A stretch of 37,955 nucleotides of DNA, from NCBI GenBank assembly GCA_937138495.1, contig CAKZPE010000001.1:1-37955 (forward strand), given 5' to 3'. Made by a program: the position numbers and the translations under genes. Positions 22,582-31,278 of the stretch are shown piece after piece (the stretch's first letter is position 1; each line of letters begins with the position of its first letter). The notes beneath the pieces were generated by a model. It ran no database searches and was not told the DNA's origin. It was given only the letters and a program-made list of their open reading frames with translations. This stretch comes from an uncultured Oceanospirillaceae bacterium (GTDB taxonomy: Bacteria > Pseudomonadota > Gammaproteobacteria > Pseudomonadales > Balneatricaceae).

Positions 22582-24336
22582 TCAGGAAGGTGAAATATCC
22601 GATGCCTGCTTCTCATGATCGGCATTTTCAAGACAGCTTGCGGCAAAGCCAGCCAGTGCCTCAACAAATGCCCGTTGCTGATCCCGGTTATCTGTGTGTT
22701 TCTCCAACAGCACCAACACACCGCGAACATGGCCGGAAATAAGCGGTACGGTGGTCAGCCGTATATCATCCGGAAACTGACTGGCCAGCGCACCGAACAC
22801 CAGCGGATCTTCCGTACGCAGATCAGCACACTGGGTACAGCGGGCATCTACCGTCCGGGCAATTGCTGAATCCAGTACCAAAGGAATCTGCTCAGGCAGA
22901 TTGGCCACACTGGGAATCGTCTTATAGCCCGCGCCGGCCAGATACATATGCTGCTTATTCCCTGGTAGGTACAGTAAAACCCCTTCATAAGCAGTAATTT
23001 GCTGAAGATCTTTTGTCAGCAACTCTGTCAGCCCGTCCTGATGGCGCTGCAGGTTTAGCTGTTCCAGCTGACGAATGAATACCCGAAGCGTTTGCTGCAT
23101 GACCCCCATGGCAGTGGCCAGCTCGACAATTTCTTTAATCCGGGAACGGTTTTCAATCTGATAGCCCAGATGAAAACGCTGAATTTCCTGGCTCTGCCAG
23201 ACCAGCCGCTGTAACGCTACCGTTACCCGCCGGGCAATCCACCAGGTCAATGGCAGAAACATCAGCAACAACACAAATGCGATCAGAGTACTGTAACGGC
23301 GGATATTATAGGCTTCGGCCAGCAATTCCGGCTCTGGCGTCAGCAGTAACAGCTGAAACTGCGCTTGCGGAATCGGAGCCAGCAACTTCAGAGATCCCTG
23401 CCATGTCTGATCAAGGTACGTCAGTTCAAACTGTTTTTCTGATCCGTCCAGCTGAGCCGCAGCCAGCTCCAGCAAGGGCTGCTGTAAATCATTAATATGT
23501 AAAAGCCGCACCCGCTCATCCGTAGCACTGTATCCCGGATCAGGCCGACGGTTATAGGCCAGCACACCGCGGGACTTATCCAGAATCAGTAAATGGCTGC
23601 CCGGTGTGATTTTCTGTTCCTGTACGGAAGCATTCAGTACATCCAGCGCAATGTCCCCGGCAACTACTGCATTACCGTCCGGGCTGGACTGGGAGTAAGT
23701 CACCCCGACTTTACGGATAAAAAAGTACAGATAAGGTTCAGTCAGTCGACCTTCTGCATTGGCCCCTTCTGCCTGCTTATACCAGTCCCGCTGACGGGGA
23801 TCATATTCTGTGGGCATTAGCCGGATACGGCCAATCTGAGCTGAATCCGCACTGAGAAAGATACGCTCGATGCCCCGGTTTGCGTTGGAAAACTGAATGT
23901 TATCCACCAAAAATACAGCATCACGGGGGGCTTCAAAAACGTCCCGCATGTGCTCATCGTTAATGACCCGGACAATAAAATAATCACCGTTTTTATAGGC
24001 CACTTCCAGTGCGGCCAGCTCAGGCTGATCCTGCAGAGCAGTCACCAGTAATGGCAATTGCTGCATCCGCTGTTCAAAAGTTGTGGCATTGACCAGCGGG
24101 GTTTTCGTCAGCAGATGAACGGTTTGTGCGATGGGCGCATAGCTGCGCTGAAAATCCAGTTCGATCTTCTGACGGGACTGTTCAAATATATCACTGGCGG
24201 CACTGCGGATTAACTGGCTCGCCTGATAGTAATTATAAAAGGTCAGTACGCCGCCCAGACAAAACACCAGAAACAGCGCAAAAGTAGAAATATGGATGTG
24301 TAGCGGATAACTCCTGAAGCGATTCCAACGTTCCAT
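22582..24336 (-). CDS. Membrane sensor, dCache-HAMP-GAF, no output domain (paralogue)
   Basis: This 584-residue protein has the same layout as the gene at 20454-22223: TM1 near residues 16-36, dCache with PTEYDPRQRDWYKQAEG and EPYLYFFIRKVGVTYS, and DGSEKQFELTYLDQTWQGSL. TM2 follows near 350-370 (STLIAFVLLLMFLPLTWWIA), then HAMP and a C-terminal GAF with EGVLLYLPGN. The two proteins align end to end, sharing blocks such as YFFIRKVGVTY and SHLLILDK, so they arose by tandem duplication. In the GAF part this copy has a Cys pair (ARCTQCADLRTEDP) absent from the other. A GGAGGGGGAAT ribosome site precedes the ATG. It also lacks any output domain. Confidence 0.8.
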   Translation of the reverse strand: MERWNRFRSYPLHIHISTFALFLVFCLGGVLTFYNYYQASQLIRSAASDIFEQSRQKIELDFQRSYAPIAQTVHLLTKTPLVNATTFEQRMQQLPLLVTALQDQPELAALEVAYKNGDYFIVRVINDEHMRDVFEAPRDAVFLVDNIQFSNANRGIERIFLSADSAQIGRIRLMPTEYDPRQRDWYKQAEGANAEGRLTEPYLYFFIRKVGVTYSQSSPDGNAVVAGDIALDVLNASVQEQKITPGSHLLILDKSRGVLAYNRRPDPGYSATDERVRLLHINDLQQPLLELAAAQLDGSEKQFELTYLDQTWQGSLKLLAPIPQAQFQLLLLTPEPELLAEAYNIRRYSTLIAFVLLLMFLPLTWWIARRVTVALQRLVWQSQEIQRFHLGYQIENRSRIKEIVELATAMGVMQQTLRVFIRQLEQLNLQRHQDGLTELLTKDLQQITAYEGVLLYLPGNKQHMYLAGAGYKTIPSVANLPEQIPLVLDSAIARTVDARCTQCADLRTEDPLVFGALASQFPDDIRLTTVPLISGHVRGVLVLLEKHTDNRDQQRAFVEALAGFAASCLENADHEKQASDISPS

Positions 24337-24584
24337 ATTCCCCCTCCAGGTATCCCTGAGTTGTGACGACCACCTGTCGCACCGGCAAACTTAGTGAACT
24401 GCGTACTGCTATCCCGCAGGCTTTAAAAGTATAATTTCAAACAACTTTTTATTAAATGCGTGCCACAACCTACGATGAAAAAATGGGTTAATCGACTCCC
24501 TACCCTCCCATTTTGAGAGGTAAAGGACAACTGATATTAATTGTTTTACACAGTAGCCAACTTCGAATCAGCGCTGCACAGCTT

Positions 24585-24622
24585 GCACCGGGAGGCCTGC
24601 CCGCAGGCACGCAACCCGGTGC
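24585..24622 (-). terminator. Nested hairpin downstream of the DUF255 gene
   Basis: GCACCGGG (24585-24592) pairs with CCCGGTGC (24615-24622), enclosing GCCTGC-CC-GCAGGC (24595-24608). It starts 12 bases after the stop of the minus-strand gene at 24634. There is no U-run, so it is a terminator-like or stabilising structure. The rest of the 297-base gap (24337-24633) shows nothing else recognisable. Confidence 0.5.
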
Positions 24623-24633
24623 TGTGTTCTGCT

Positions 24634-26517
24634 TTATAAAGATGTCGCCCCTGCCCGGAAACCTTCAGCCACGTCAGCCACCTCTTCCGGCTTGCTCAGC
24701 GGCAGGGAACAGCGGTCCGGGTTACAGATAAACATACTCGCTTCACCCAGCTGCGGGTACCGGCCCGGCTTTTCAAAATGCAGTAACTTACGGGGATGAT
24801 ACGCTTCAACTCCTGCTGCATATAACAGACGTGCTGCCTCATTAGGGTCTTCAGCAACGACTGAAAACTCCACATACGCGGCGGTCAGCTGTTCCAGTGC
24901 TAAGCCAGTGCGCCCGGTAATCCGGCCTTCACGGGCAAGGATCGACGGCGCAGCCACCGCCCGCAAGGTATCTTCTGCCACGGTTTCAAACCGTGGCAGC
25001 TTGCTCATGATAAACAGGTCATAAAAGAAACTGGCTGCATGGGCATTATCTTCCAGTGGCTTACGGGGGGGTATCAGGCTCGCTGTCGAATCAGGAACCG
25101 TGCCATAGAAACCTTTATGATCAGCGTCCTGCAAGGTAGCCAGGGTGCCGTCAGCGACTGCAATGGCAGCATCCAGCCAGCGCTGCTCACCGGTGGCACT
25201 GTAAAGCGCCAGCAGAGCACGTCCCATACCGGCCTGCGCCCGCAGGAACGGCCGGGCTTCTTCAGTATGCGGATGTACCCGCTGGTCGTCAGCCATGGCC
25301 GTATTTTCCCGCGACTGTAACAGCCAGCCTTCCGGTTGCTGGCGGTCCTTCAGAATAAAATCAGCGGTTGCGGTAGCTTTTTGTAAATATTCCGGCTGAT
25401 CAAACGCCTGTGAAGCCAGTACATAGGCACGGATTACTTCCCCGTTCTTATCGGTATATATCGCATGATCGATTGGCGGTATGCCATAAGCCAGGCGTTT
25501 TTCAGCGGTATCCAACAACCAGTAATCCTGCGGCCACCACCCTTCCGGCAATCCTTCCGGCTCATCTTTCTGGTTGGCGTAATAACCGTTGCTGCTGTCG
25601 AGCATCCAGTCATTCAGATACATATCCACATTGCGCATACCTTCCCGGAAGGCTTCATCACCGGTAATCCGGTAGGCTTCAGCAAAAGCGGTCATTGCAT
25701 TCACCTGATTACTGATGCGTTTTTCAGGAATGGCCATCAATTTACTGAAGCGGGCGGGAACACCGTCACTGCCTTCAGCAATTTTCTTGATATACGCACC
25801 GCCCCAGACCGGGTCCAGTGTTTCCAGAAAACCCCGGCTGGTTGCCAGCGCCAGATTCCGTAAATTCTGGTTGTCATACAGATGCGCCCGGAAATACAGA
25901 TGCTCCAGTCGTGGGCCGTCAATTTCCGTATTCAGCCCCCAACGGGACCAGCCATAACCATCGTTCAGCGCACGGTCGAGCTGTAAGCGCACCTGATCAC
26001 GGATCTTGGTCAGCTCAGTCGCAACCGGTTCAGGGGCCGCAGCATAAGGGGAATTAGGGTCAGGCTTTAAAGTGCCGGCTGACTGTTTCTCAACCAGATC
26101 ATTTAACAGAGGAATGAAATTGCGGGGCAAACGGTTACCGGCCATCGCAAATACCTGGGTGGCATCCGGTTGCAGAAAAGCAGTCGCCGGCCAGGCCCAG
26201 TCGGAATAGCGTTCACCAATATCCGGGCGTGCCTGAGCATCCACAGCAATGGCGATAAAGTGCTTATTCACCAGATTAACAACATCAGGGTTGGTATAGG
26301 TTATCCGCTCCATACGGTTACAGGCGGTACAGCCTTCCATGCCAACATTCACCAGTATCAGTTTATTGTCGGTACGGGCCTTATCGAAAGACGCTTTATC
26401 CCAGGGCTGCCAGTCGATGCCACCCTCCTGACCAAAACTGGCTGCCTGAGCGGCTATGCCTATCAGCATCGTAACCGTACCCAGCAACCAGCGATATCCG
26501 CGCTGCTTAATCCACAT
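24634..26517 (-). CDS. Exported thioredoxin-domain (DUF255/YyaL-like) protein
   Basis: This 627-residue protein has a signal peptide or anchor (about residues 9-27, ending AAQAA). An N-terminal thioredoxin-fold DUF255 domain follows (about 33-150), with WQPWDKASFDKARTDNKLIL, the CxxC motif Cys63-Thr-Ala-Cys66, NPDVV and VDAQARPDIG. A long helical region resembling an (alpha/alpha)6 barrel spans about 180-610 (RISNQVNAMTAFAEAYRITG, RPFLRAQAGMGRALLALYSA). Bacterial relatives such as YyaL, and SPATA20, are cytosolic and carry CxxC as CHWC; here it is exported and the motif is CTAC. A strong AGGAGG site precedes the ATG. The function is unknown; a periplasmic thiol role is inferred. It is divergent from the FMN dehydrogenase. 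Confidence 0.8.
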   Translation of the reverse strand: MWIKQRGYRWLLGTVTMLIGIAAQAASFGQEGGIDWQPWDKASFDKARTDNKLILVNVGMEGCTACNRMERITYTNPDVVNLVNKHFIAIAVDAQARPDIGERYSDWAWPATAFLQPDATQVFAMAGNRLPRNFIPLLNDLVEKQSAGTLKPDPNSPYAAAPEPVATELTKIRDQVRLQLDRALNDGYGWSRWGLNTEIDGPRLEHLYFRAHLYDNQNLRNLALATSRGFLETLDPVWGGAYIKKIAEGSDGVPARFSKLMAIPEKRISNQVNAMTAFAEAYRITGDEAFREGMRNVDMYLNDWMLDSSNGYYANQKDEPEGLPEGWWPQDYWLLDTAEKRLAYGIPPIDHAIYTDKNGEVIRAYVLASQAFDQPEYLQKATATADFILKDRQQPEGWLLQSRENTAMADDQRVHPHTEEARPFLRAQAGMGRALLALYSATGEQRWLDAAIAVADGTLATLQDADHKGFYGTVPDSTASLIPPRKPLEDNAHAASFFYDLFIMSKLPRFETVAEDTLRAVAAPSILAREGRITGRTGLALEQLTAAYVEFSVVAEDPNEAARLLYAAGVEAYHPRKLLHFEKPGRYPQLGEASMFICNPDRCSLPLSKPEEVADVAEGFRAGATSL

Positions 26518-26692
26518 GACCGCATCCTCCTAATTTGTTCGGGAATGCCGGTCAGCCTGGCGACATCTTTACTGCCGGCTGCCGGCATGCTTCGCTATTC
26601 AATACAAACAGAAATGACAGCTTAGCCGATCAATTACAGCATGTGAGCCTGAAACAGATATGAAAAGACATGGCCAAAACCAGATAACCGCT

Positions 26693-26713
26693 GATGACGG
26701 TTAAACCGTCATC
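26693..26713. promoter_or_regulatory. Perfect dyad upstream of the FMN-dependent dehydrogenase
   Basis: GATGACGGT (26693-26701) and ACCGTCATC (26705-26713) are perfect 9-bp arms around TAA, 88 bases before the start codon. It lies in the 283-base divergent region and may be an operator; there is no U-run, which argues against a terminator. Confidence 0.45.
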
Positions 26714-26800
26714 TTGCATCAGTGCAGTATTCAGGCGACTATTATTAAACAGACGTTGAAAACACCTTTTATAAACAGCCACTTAAACCGGGGAACAATC

Positions 26801-27946
26801 ATGCGTCGCAGCCTCACTAACCGGGCAGCCTGTATCGGGGATTTAAAAATGCTGGCCCGGCGCCGTATTCCCGGATTCGCATTTGAATATCTGGCTAATG
26901 GCTGTAACAGCAACCGTTCACTATCCGGTAACCGGGAGGCACTGGACTCACTGTACCTGCACCCCAGATACCTGACTGACTGCGACTCATCTTCACTGCA
27001 GTGCACCCTGATGGGGCAGCGCTATTCTGCCCCGTTCGGTATCGCCCCGGTTGGCCTGAGCGGTCTCATATGGCCCGGAGCTTCAGCCAGTCAGGCCCAC
27101 GCAGCCCGGCAGGCGAATATTCCTTTCGTACTCAGCTCGCTGGCCAGTATTTCAATCGAGCAGGCAGCGGAACAGGCACAGGAAAACTTCTGGTTTCAGT
27201 TCTATCCTCCGACTCTGAATGAGGTCAGCGAAGACTTATTGCAGCGGGCATGGAACAGCGGCTGCCGGCACTTGGTCGTGACCATCGATGTTCCCTCCCC
27301 CGGCTACCGGCCGGCGGATATCCGCAACGGCTTGTCGGTCCCGCCAAAAATATCTGTCCGTAACATCTGGCAAAGTATTTGCCATCCGGCCTGGAGCATA
27401 GCAACGCTCCGCCATGGCTTGCCACAGTTTGCCAGTATGAAGCCTTATATTCCGGCCCGTTCAGATATGGCTGATGTCGCACACTATATTCGCAATACCC
27501 TGAAAAAAGTGGTTGATATAAAGACCCTGAAAACCATCCGCCAGCAGTGGCAGGGCAAGCTGATCATCAAGGGAATTCTGACCGTCGAAGATGCAAAGCG
27601 GGCTGTCAGTGCAGGGGCTGACGGCCTGATTATTTCGAACCATGGCGGCCGGCAGCTGGACGCAGCTATTCCCAGTCTGCATGCCCTGAGCACGATTCGC
27701 CGCAGCATTGGATCAGAAACTGCCCTGATGGTCGACGGGGGTGTGGAAAGCGGTGTGGATATCGCCCGTTACCTGGCCTGCGGGGCCGATACAGTCTTTG
27801 CTGGCCGGGCATTCATGTATGGTACTGCAGGATTAGGGAATGCCGGTGCCAGCCACACCACAGAGATTCTGCTACGGGAGCTGCAACAGGTCATGGAACA
27901 ACTGCGTTGTCCAACGGTTGCCGATCTGCCCCGCTTTCTGAAATAA
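26801..27946 (+). CDS. FMN-dependent 2-hydroxy-acid dehydrogenase (L-lactate/mandelate type)
   Basis: This 381-residue enzyme has the TIM-barrel fold of L-lactate dehydrogenase LldD, mandelate dehydrogenase and glycolate oxidase. It oxidises an L-2-hydroxy acid to the keto acid with FMN. The catalytic residues are visible: Tyr30 (FAFEYLANG), the FMN-binding block GIAPVGLSGLIWPGAS, Lys257 (IIKGILTVEDAKRA), and His281 with Arg284 (ISNHGGRQLD). The phosphate-binding DGGVESGVDIARYLACGAD is also present. GGGGAA lies before the ATG chosen; an upstream in-frame extension of 29 codons lacks support. Which acid is used is not clear. PxD replaces the usual RxxD spacing after TIDVP. A bidirectional terminator follows. 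Confidence 0.88.
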   Translation: MRRSLTNRAACIGDLKMLARRRIPGFAFEYLANGCNSNRSLSGNREALDSLYLHPRYLTDCDSSSLQCTLMGQRYSAPFGIAPVGLSGLIWPGASASQAHAARQANIPFVLSSLASISIEQAAEQAQENFWFQFYPPTLNEVSEDLLQRAWNSGCRHLVVTIDVPSPGYRPADIRNGLSVPPKISVRNIWQSICHPAWSIATLRHGLPQFASMKPYIPARSDMADVAHYIRNTLKKVVDIKTLKTIRQQWQGKLIIKGILTVEDAKRAVSAGADGLIISNHGGRQLDAAIPSLHALSTIRRSIGSETALMVDGGVESGVDIARYLACGADTVFAGRAFMYGTAGLGNAGASHTTEILLRELQQVMEQLRCPTVADLPRFLK

Positions 27947-27955
27947 CCGGCACAT

Positions 27956-27996
27956 AAAAAAAGCCCTTTTGCAGCCGTCGCACAAAAGGGCCTTTG
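27956..27996. terminator. Bidirectional intrinsic terminator
   Basis: GCCCTTTTG (27963-27971) pairs perfectly with CAAAAGGGC (27983-27991). An A-run lies on the left and T residues on the right. It separates the dehydrogenase (plus) from the convergent P-type ATPase (minus). Confidence 0.88.
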
Positions 27997-28043
27997 CTCA
28001 CCTCGCCGGTGATTCTTTTAAACGCTGCGGGTGTGTAAAACCG

Positions 28044-30353
28044 TCAGGCTTTTTTCAGCAAACGTAAACCGTTGGCGACCACCAGCAGACTTGCTCCCAC
28101 ATCAGCGAATACAGCCATCCACATGGTGCCCAGCCCGATCATGGTCAGCACCAGAAACAGACTTTTTATACCTAGGGCCAGCGCAATGTTTTGCGCCAGA
28201 ATGCTGCGGGTTCCCTGCGAGAGTCTGACAAAGATTGGAATCTTACGCAGGTCATCATCCATCAGGGCAACGTCTGCTGTTTCAATAGCGGTATCCGTGC
28301 CCATTGCCCCCATGGCTAAACCGATGTCAGACTGCGCCAGCGCCGGGGCATCATTAATGCCATCCCCCACCATGCCAACCGGCCCCTCAGCGGCAAAATG
28401 CTTAACGGCGATCAGTTTGTCTTCCGGTAACTGATTCCCCCGGGCTTCATCAATACCGACCTGAGCCGCTATCGTCCGGGCAGTGTGTGGGTTATCGCCG
28501 GTCAGCATGACGGTTTTAACCCCCAGTGCATGCAACTCAGCAATGGCCTGCCGGCTCGATTCTTTCACGGTGTCAGCCACCGCAAACAGCCCTAACACCC
28601 GACTCTGATCCGCCAACATCACAACCGTTTTGCCCTGCTGCTCGAGCTCATTAAGGCGCAACTGCAGGTCAGGACAATTAAGCTGTAAATCATCAATAAG
28701 ACGCTGGTTACCCAGATGATACTGCTCGCCATCTATCCGGCCCTGTACACCGCGTCCCGGTACAGCACTAAAGTCCGTCACCTCTGTATGCGTCTGTGGC
28801 ATGTCAGCATCACTGGCAATCGCCACCGAGACCGGATGATCTGAACGGCCCGCCAGACTGGCAGCTAACAGACGGACGTTTCCTTCCGGGATTACAGTAT
28901 TCCAGGCTTCAAAATCGGTCAGTACCGGCTTACCATGGGTGATGGTGCCGGTCTTATCCAGCGCCAGCCATTTCAGTAACCGCCCCTGCTCAAGATACAC
29001 GCCTCCTTTAATCAGTATTCCCTGACGGGCGGCTGCCGCCAGACCACTGACAATGGTCACCGGTGTGGAAATCACCAGCGCACAGGGGCAGGCAATCACC
29101 AGCAGCACCAGTGCTTTGTAAATCCAGTCTTGCCAGCCACCGCCCAGAAACAGTGGCGGTAACACAGCGACGGCGAATGCAACAATAAACACAATCGGCG
29201 TGTACACCTTTGCAAACTTATCCACGAAGCGCTGAGTCGGCGCCTTCGTCCCCTGAGCTTCCTCCACGGCATGGATAATACGCGCCAGAGTGGTCTGACC
29301 CGCAGCCGCCGTCACTTTATATTCAAATGAACCGGACTCATTAATCGTGCCGGCAAAGACCGCATCCCCCGGCACTTTATCCACCGGTAAACTTTCCCCG
29401 GTGATCGGCGCCTGATTCACACTGGATGCCCCCGCAACCAGCTCACCATCCAGACCAATTTGCTCACCGGGTTTCACCCGGACCACATCGCCAACCGCAA
29501 CACTTTTTGCATCCACTTCCTGCCAGCTGCCGTCAGCCTGCCGAACAGTTACCCGTTCCGGTGTCAGCTCCATTAGTCCGGCAATGGCATTCCGTGCCCG
29601 GTCCAGCGACTTTGCTTCAATCAGCTCGGCCAGGGTAAACAGCACCATCACCATGGCCGCTTCCGGCCATTCACCCAGAATCGCTGCACCGGTAACCGCA
29701 ATGCTCATCAGCGCATTGATATTCATATTGCCGTTTTTCAGCGCCACCCAACCTTTCTTATAGGTTGTACCGCCGCACATCACGATCGCCACCAACGCCA
29801 GAGCTGCAGCACTCCAGTCCGGTAAAACAGTGCTTTCAATCCAGCCAACCGCTTCAGACATAACCGCCAGCACGGCGGCCATAATCAGCGGCCACCAGGG
29901 CTTCTCTTCCTGAGAAACAGCAGCCAGTTCACCGCTTGCATCCGGCAATTCCGGATCAAAATCCAGCGAACGAATCGCGGCCAATACTTCGTCCAGACTG
30001 CCTTCTGTATGCACAACCGTCAGCACCCGTTGCATCAGGTTAAATTCCATACTGCTGACGCAATCCATCGCCCCCAGCTTTTTGCGGATCATGCCTTCTT
30101 CAGTCGGGCAGTCCATCTGCATAATCCGCATAGATGTCTGAACGCCACCATCTGTATACACCTGACCACCGACTCCGGTCAGGCCTGTTACCGAAGAACT
30201 GCAGCAACCACTCATGTTTTCTGTACAGCCAGACACGGCTTCGGGTTCAACACTGACAGGTTCGCAGCAACCGGAAGATATATCGGCTTTTTCCATCACC
30301 TGACCGGTGTCAGCCACAGTTTTAAAATTGTTTTGATCGCAGCAATTTGCCAT
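28044..30353 (-). CDS. zntA: Zn(II)/Cd(II)/Pb(II)-translocating P-type ATPase
   Basis: This 769-residue P1B-type ATPase exports Zn, Cd or Pb from the cytoplasm. The N-terminus (about 1-65) holds CC pairs at residues 4-5, 29-30 and 50-51, likely metal ligands. A heavy-metal-associated domain follows with MDCPTEE (80-86). There are about eight membrane helices, and the ion-binding motif CPC is at 422-424 (ACPCALVISTP). The phosphorylated Asp466 is in DKTGT, TGE is in ITGES, and GDGINDAPAL is near the end. The CPC motif plus DCPTEE indicates Zn/Cd/Pb rather than Cu. It is controlled by the divergent CadR through the promoter at 30386-30416. The symbol is by family; cadA is an alternative. Confidence 0.95.
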   Translation of the reverse strand: MANCCDQNNFKTVADTGQVMEKADISSGCCEPVSVEPEAVSGCTENMSGCCSSSVTGLTGVGGQVYTDGGVQTSMRIMQMDCPTEEGMIRKKLGAMDCVSSMEFNLMQRVLTVVHTEGSLDEVLAAIRSLDFDPELPDASGELAAVSQEEKPWWPLIMAAVLAVMSEAVGWIESTVLPDWSAAALALVAIVMCGGTTYKKGWVALKNGNMNINALMSIAVTGAAILGEWPEAAMVMVLFTLAELIEAKSLDRARNAIAGLMELTPERVTVRQADGSWQEVDAKSVAVGDVVRVKPGEQIGLDGELVAGASSVNQAPITGESLPVDKVPGDAVFAGTINESGSFEYKVTAAAGQTTLARIIHAVEEAQGTKAPTQRFVDKFAKVYTPIVFIVAFAVAVLPPLFLGGGWQDWIYKALVLLVIACPCALVISTPVTIVSGLAAAARQGILIKGGVYLEQGRLLKWLALDKTGTITHGKPVLTDFEAWNTVIPEGNVRLLAASLAGRSDHPVSVAIASDADMPQTHTEVTDFSAVPGRGVQGRIDGEQYHLGNQRLIDDLQLNCPDLQLRLNELEQQGKTVVMLADQSRVLGLFAVADTVKESSRQAIAELHALGVKTVMLTGDNPHTARTIAAQVGIDEARGNQLPEDKLIAVKHFAAEGPVGMVGDGINDAPALAQSDIGLAMGAMGTDTAIETADVALMDDDLRKIPIFVRLSQGTRSILAQNIALALGIKSLFLVLTMIGLGTMWMAVFADVGASLLVVANGLRLLKKA

Positions 30354-30385
30354 AGCGATTCTCCAGAACTTAACTTATGCTTGGC

Positions 30386-30416
30386 ATTAAACACCCTGAA
30401 GTCACTTTAGGGTCAA
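30386..30416 (-). promoter_or_regulatory. CadR-controlled MerR-type promoter of the ATPase gene
   Basis: Minus strand: -35 TTGACC (30416-30411), a 19-base spacer, then -10 TTTAAT (30391-30386). The over-long spacer holds the MerR-family operator, a 21-bp dyad (30393-30413) with outer arms ACCCT and AGGGT, close to the known CadR box. MerR regulators twist such promoters into activity when the metal binds. Transcription would run into zntA. Confidence 0.93.
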
Positions 30417-30434
30417 CACGGCAGGATTAAAAAA

Positions 30435-30905
30435 ATGAAAATCGGTGAACTGGCCAGAGAAACCGGCTGTACCGTCGAAACCATTCGCTACTATGAAAAA
30501 GTTGGCCTGTTGCCAAAAGCCATGCGCAGTCAGGAAAATAACTACCGTTTCTACAACCAGAAGCATCTGGATCTGCTGTTATTTATCCGCCGTTGCCGCA
30601 CACTGGCGATGACCCATGAAGAGATTCAGCAATTACTGCAGGCCCGGGAAGAACCGGATAACAGCTGTGTCAGCATTAATGAATTAATCGCGGAACACCT
30701 GGAACATGTACGGGCACGCATTGAAGAATTACAGGCACTGGAATCCCAGTTAGAGATTCTCGGTAATGAATGTCACTCCGTACATGCAGCGCGTGACTGC
30801 GGCATTCTGAAAAAACTGGATGAAGCGGATAACAGCGACTGGCAGATTCCAAAAACCAGTAACAGCCACGTGGAAGGCAGCCGCTGCCACCACAAAAAGA
30901 GCTGA
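30435..30905 (+). CDS. cadR: MerR family Cd(II)/Pb(II)-responsive regulator CadR
   Basis: This 156-residue MerR regulator activates the divergent zntA gene when Cd, Pb or Zn is bound. The N-terminal HTH is MKIGELARETGCTVETIRYY, followed by YEKVGLLP and the wing. A long dimerisation helix spans about residues 80-112. Cys78, Cys113 and Cys122 lie at about the positions of the three metal-binding cysteines of Pseudomonas CadR (77, 112, 119). The C-terminal tail has His145, Cys151, His152 and His153, also typical. The start is close to the operator, with an AGGA ahead of the ATG. Confidence 0.93.
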   Translation: MKIGELARETGCTVETIRYYEKVGLLPKAMRSQENNYRFYNQKHLDLLLFIRRCRTLAMTHEEIQQLLQAREEPDNSCVSINELIAEHLEHVRARIEELQALESQLEILGNECHSVHAARDCGILKKLDEADNSDWQIPKTSNSHVEGSRCHHKKS

Positions 30906-30987
30906 GTAATGACGCGTTTACACAAGCTGGCAGACAGCTAACATCTATACTGTTTATCCCGCTTTAATTTCAAACAGGAGCAAACCG

Positions 30988-31254
30988 ATGGCCGGAGGCT
31001 GGGCAAAAGACGGCGCCGTTCAGGATCAGATAGATGCCAGTGTTGAAGATGCTGTTGCTCAGGCGCGCCAGCAACTGCATCAGGGTGAAAGCCTTGAATA
31101 CTGTGAAGAATGTGAGGCAAAAATTCCTGAAGCCCGGCGCCAAGCCGTGCCGGGCGTCCACCTGTGCATAAAGTGCCAGAGTGAGTATGATCAGCAGCAA
31201 GCCAGCAAGGCCGGTTACAACCGCCGCGGCAGTAAAGACAGTCAGTTACGCTGA
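30988..31254 (+). CDS. ybiI: YbiI-family DksA/TraR zinc-finger protein
   Basis: This 88-residue protein matches E. coli YbiI in length and sequence: start MAGGWAKDGAVQ, zinc-finger cysteines Cys39 and Cys42 (YCEECEAKIPEARR) and Cys60 and Cys63 (HLCIKCQ), and the diagnostic end GYNRRGSKDSQLR. It belongs to the DksA/TraR fold but lacks the long coiled coil of DksA. A role near RNA polymerase is possible and not proven. A GGAGC ribosome site precedes the ATG. It lies 24 bases before ogt, probably in one transcript. Confidence 0.93.
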   Translation: MAGGWAKDGAVQDQIDASVEDAVAQARQQLHQGESLEYCEECEAKIPEARRQAVPGVHLCIKCQSEYDQQQASKAGYNRRGSKDSQLR

Positions 31255-31278
31255 TCAGCCGGATTTCAGGGACGTAGT

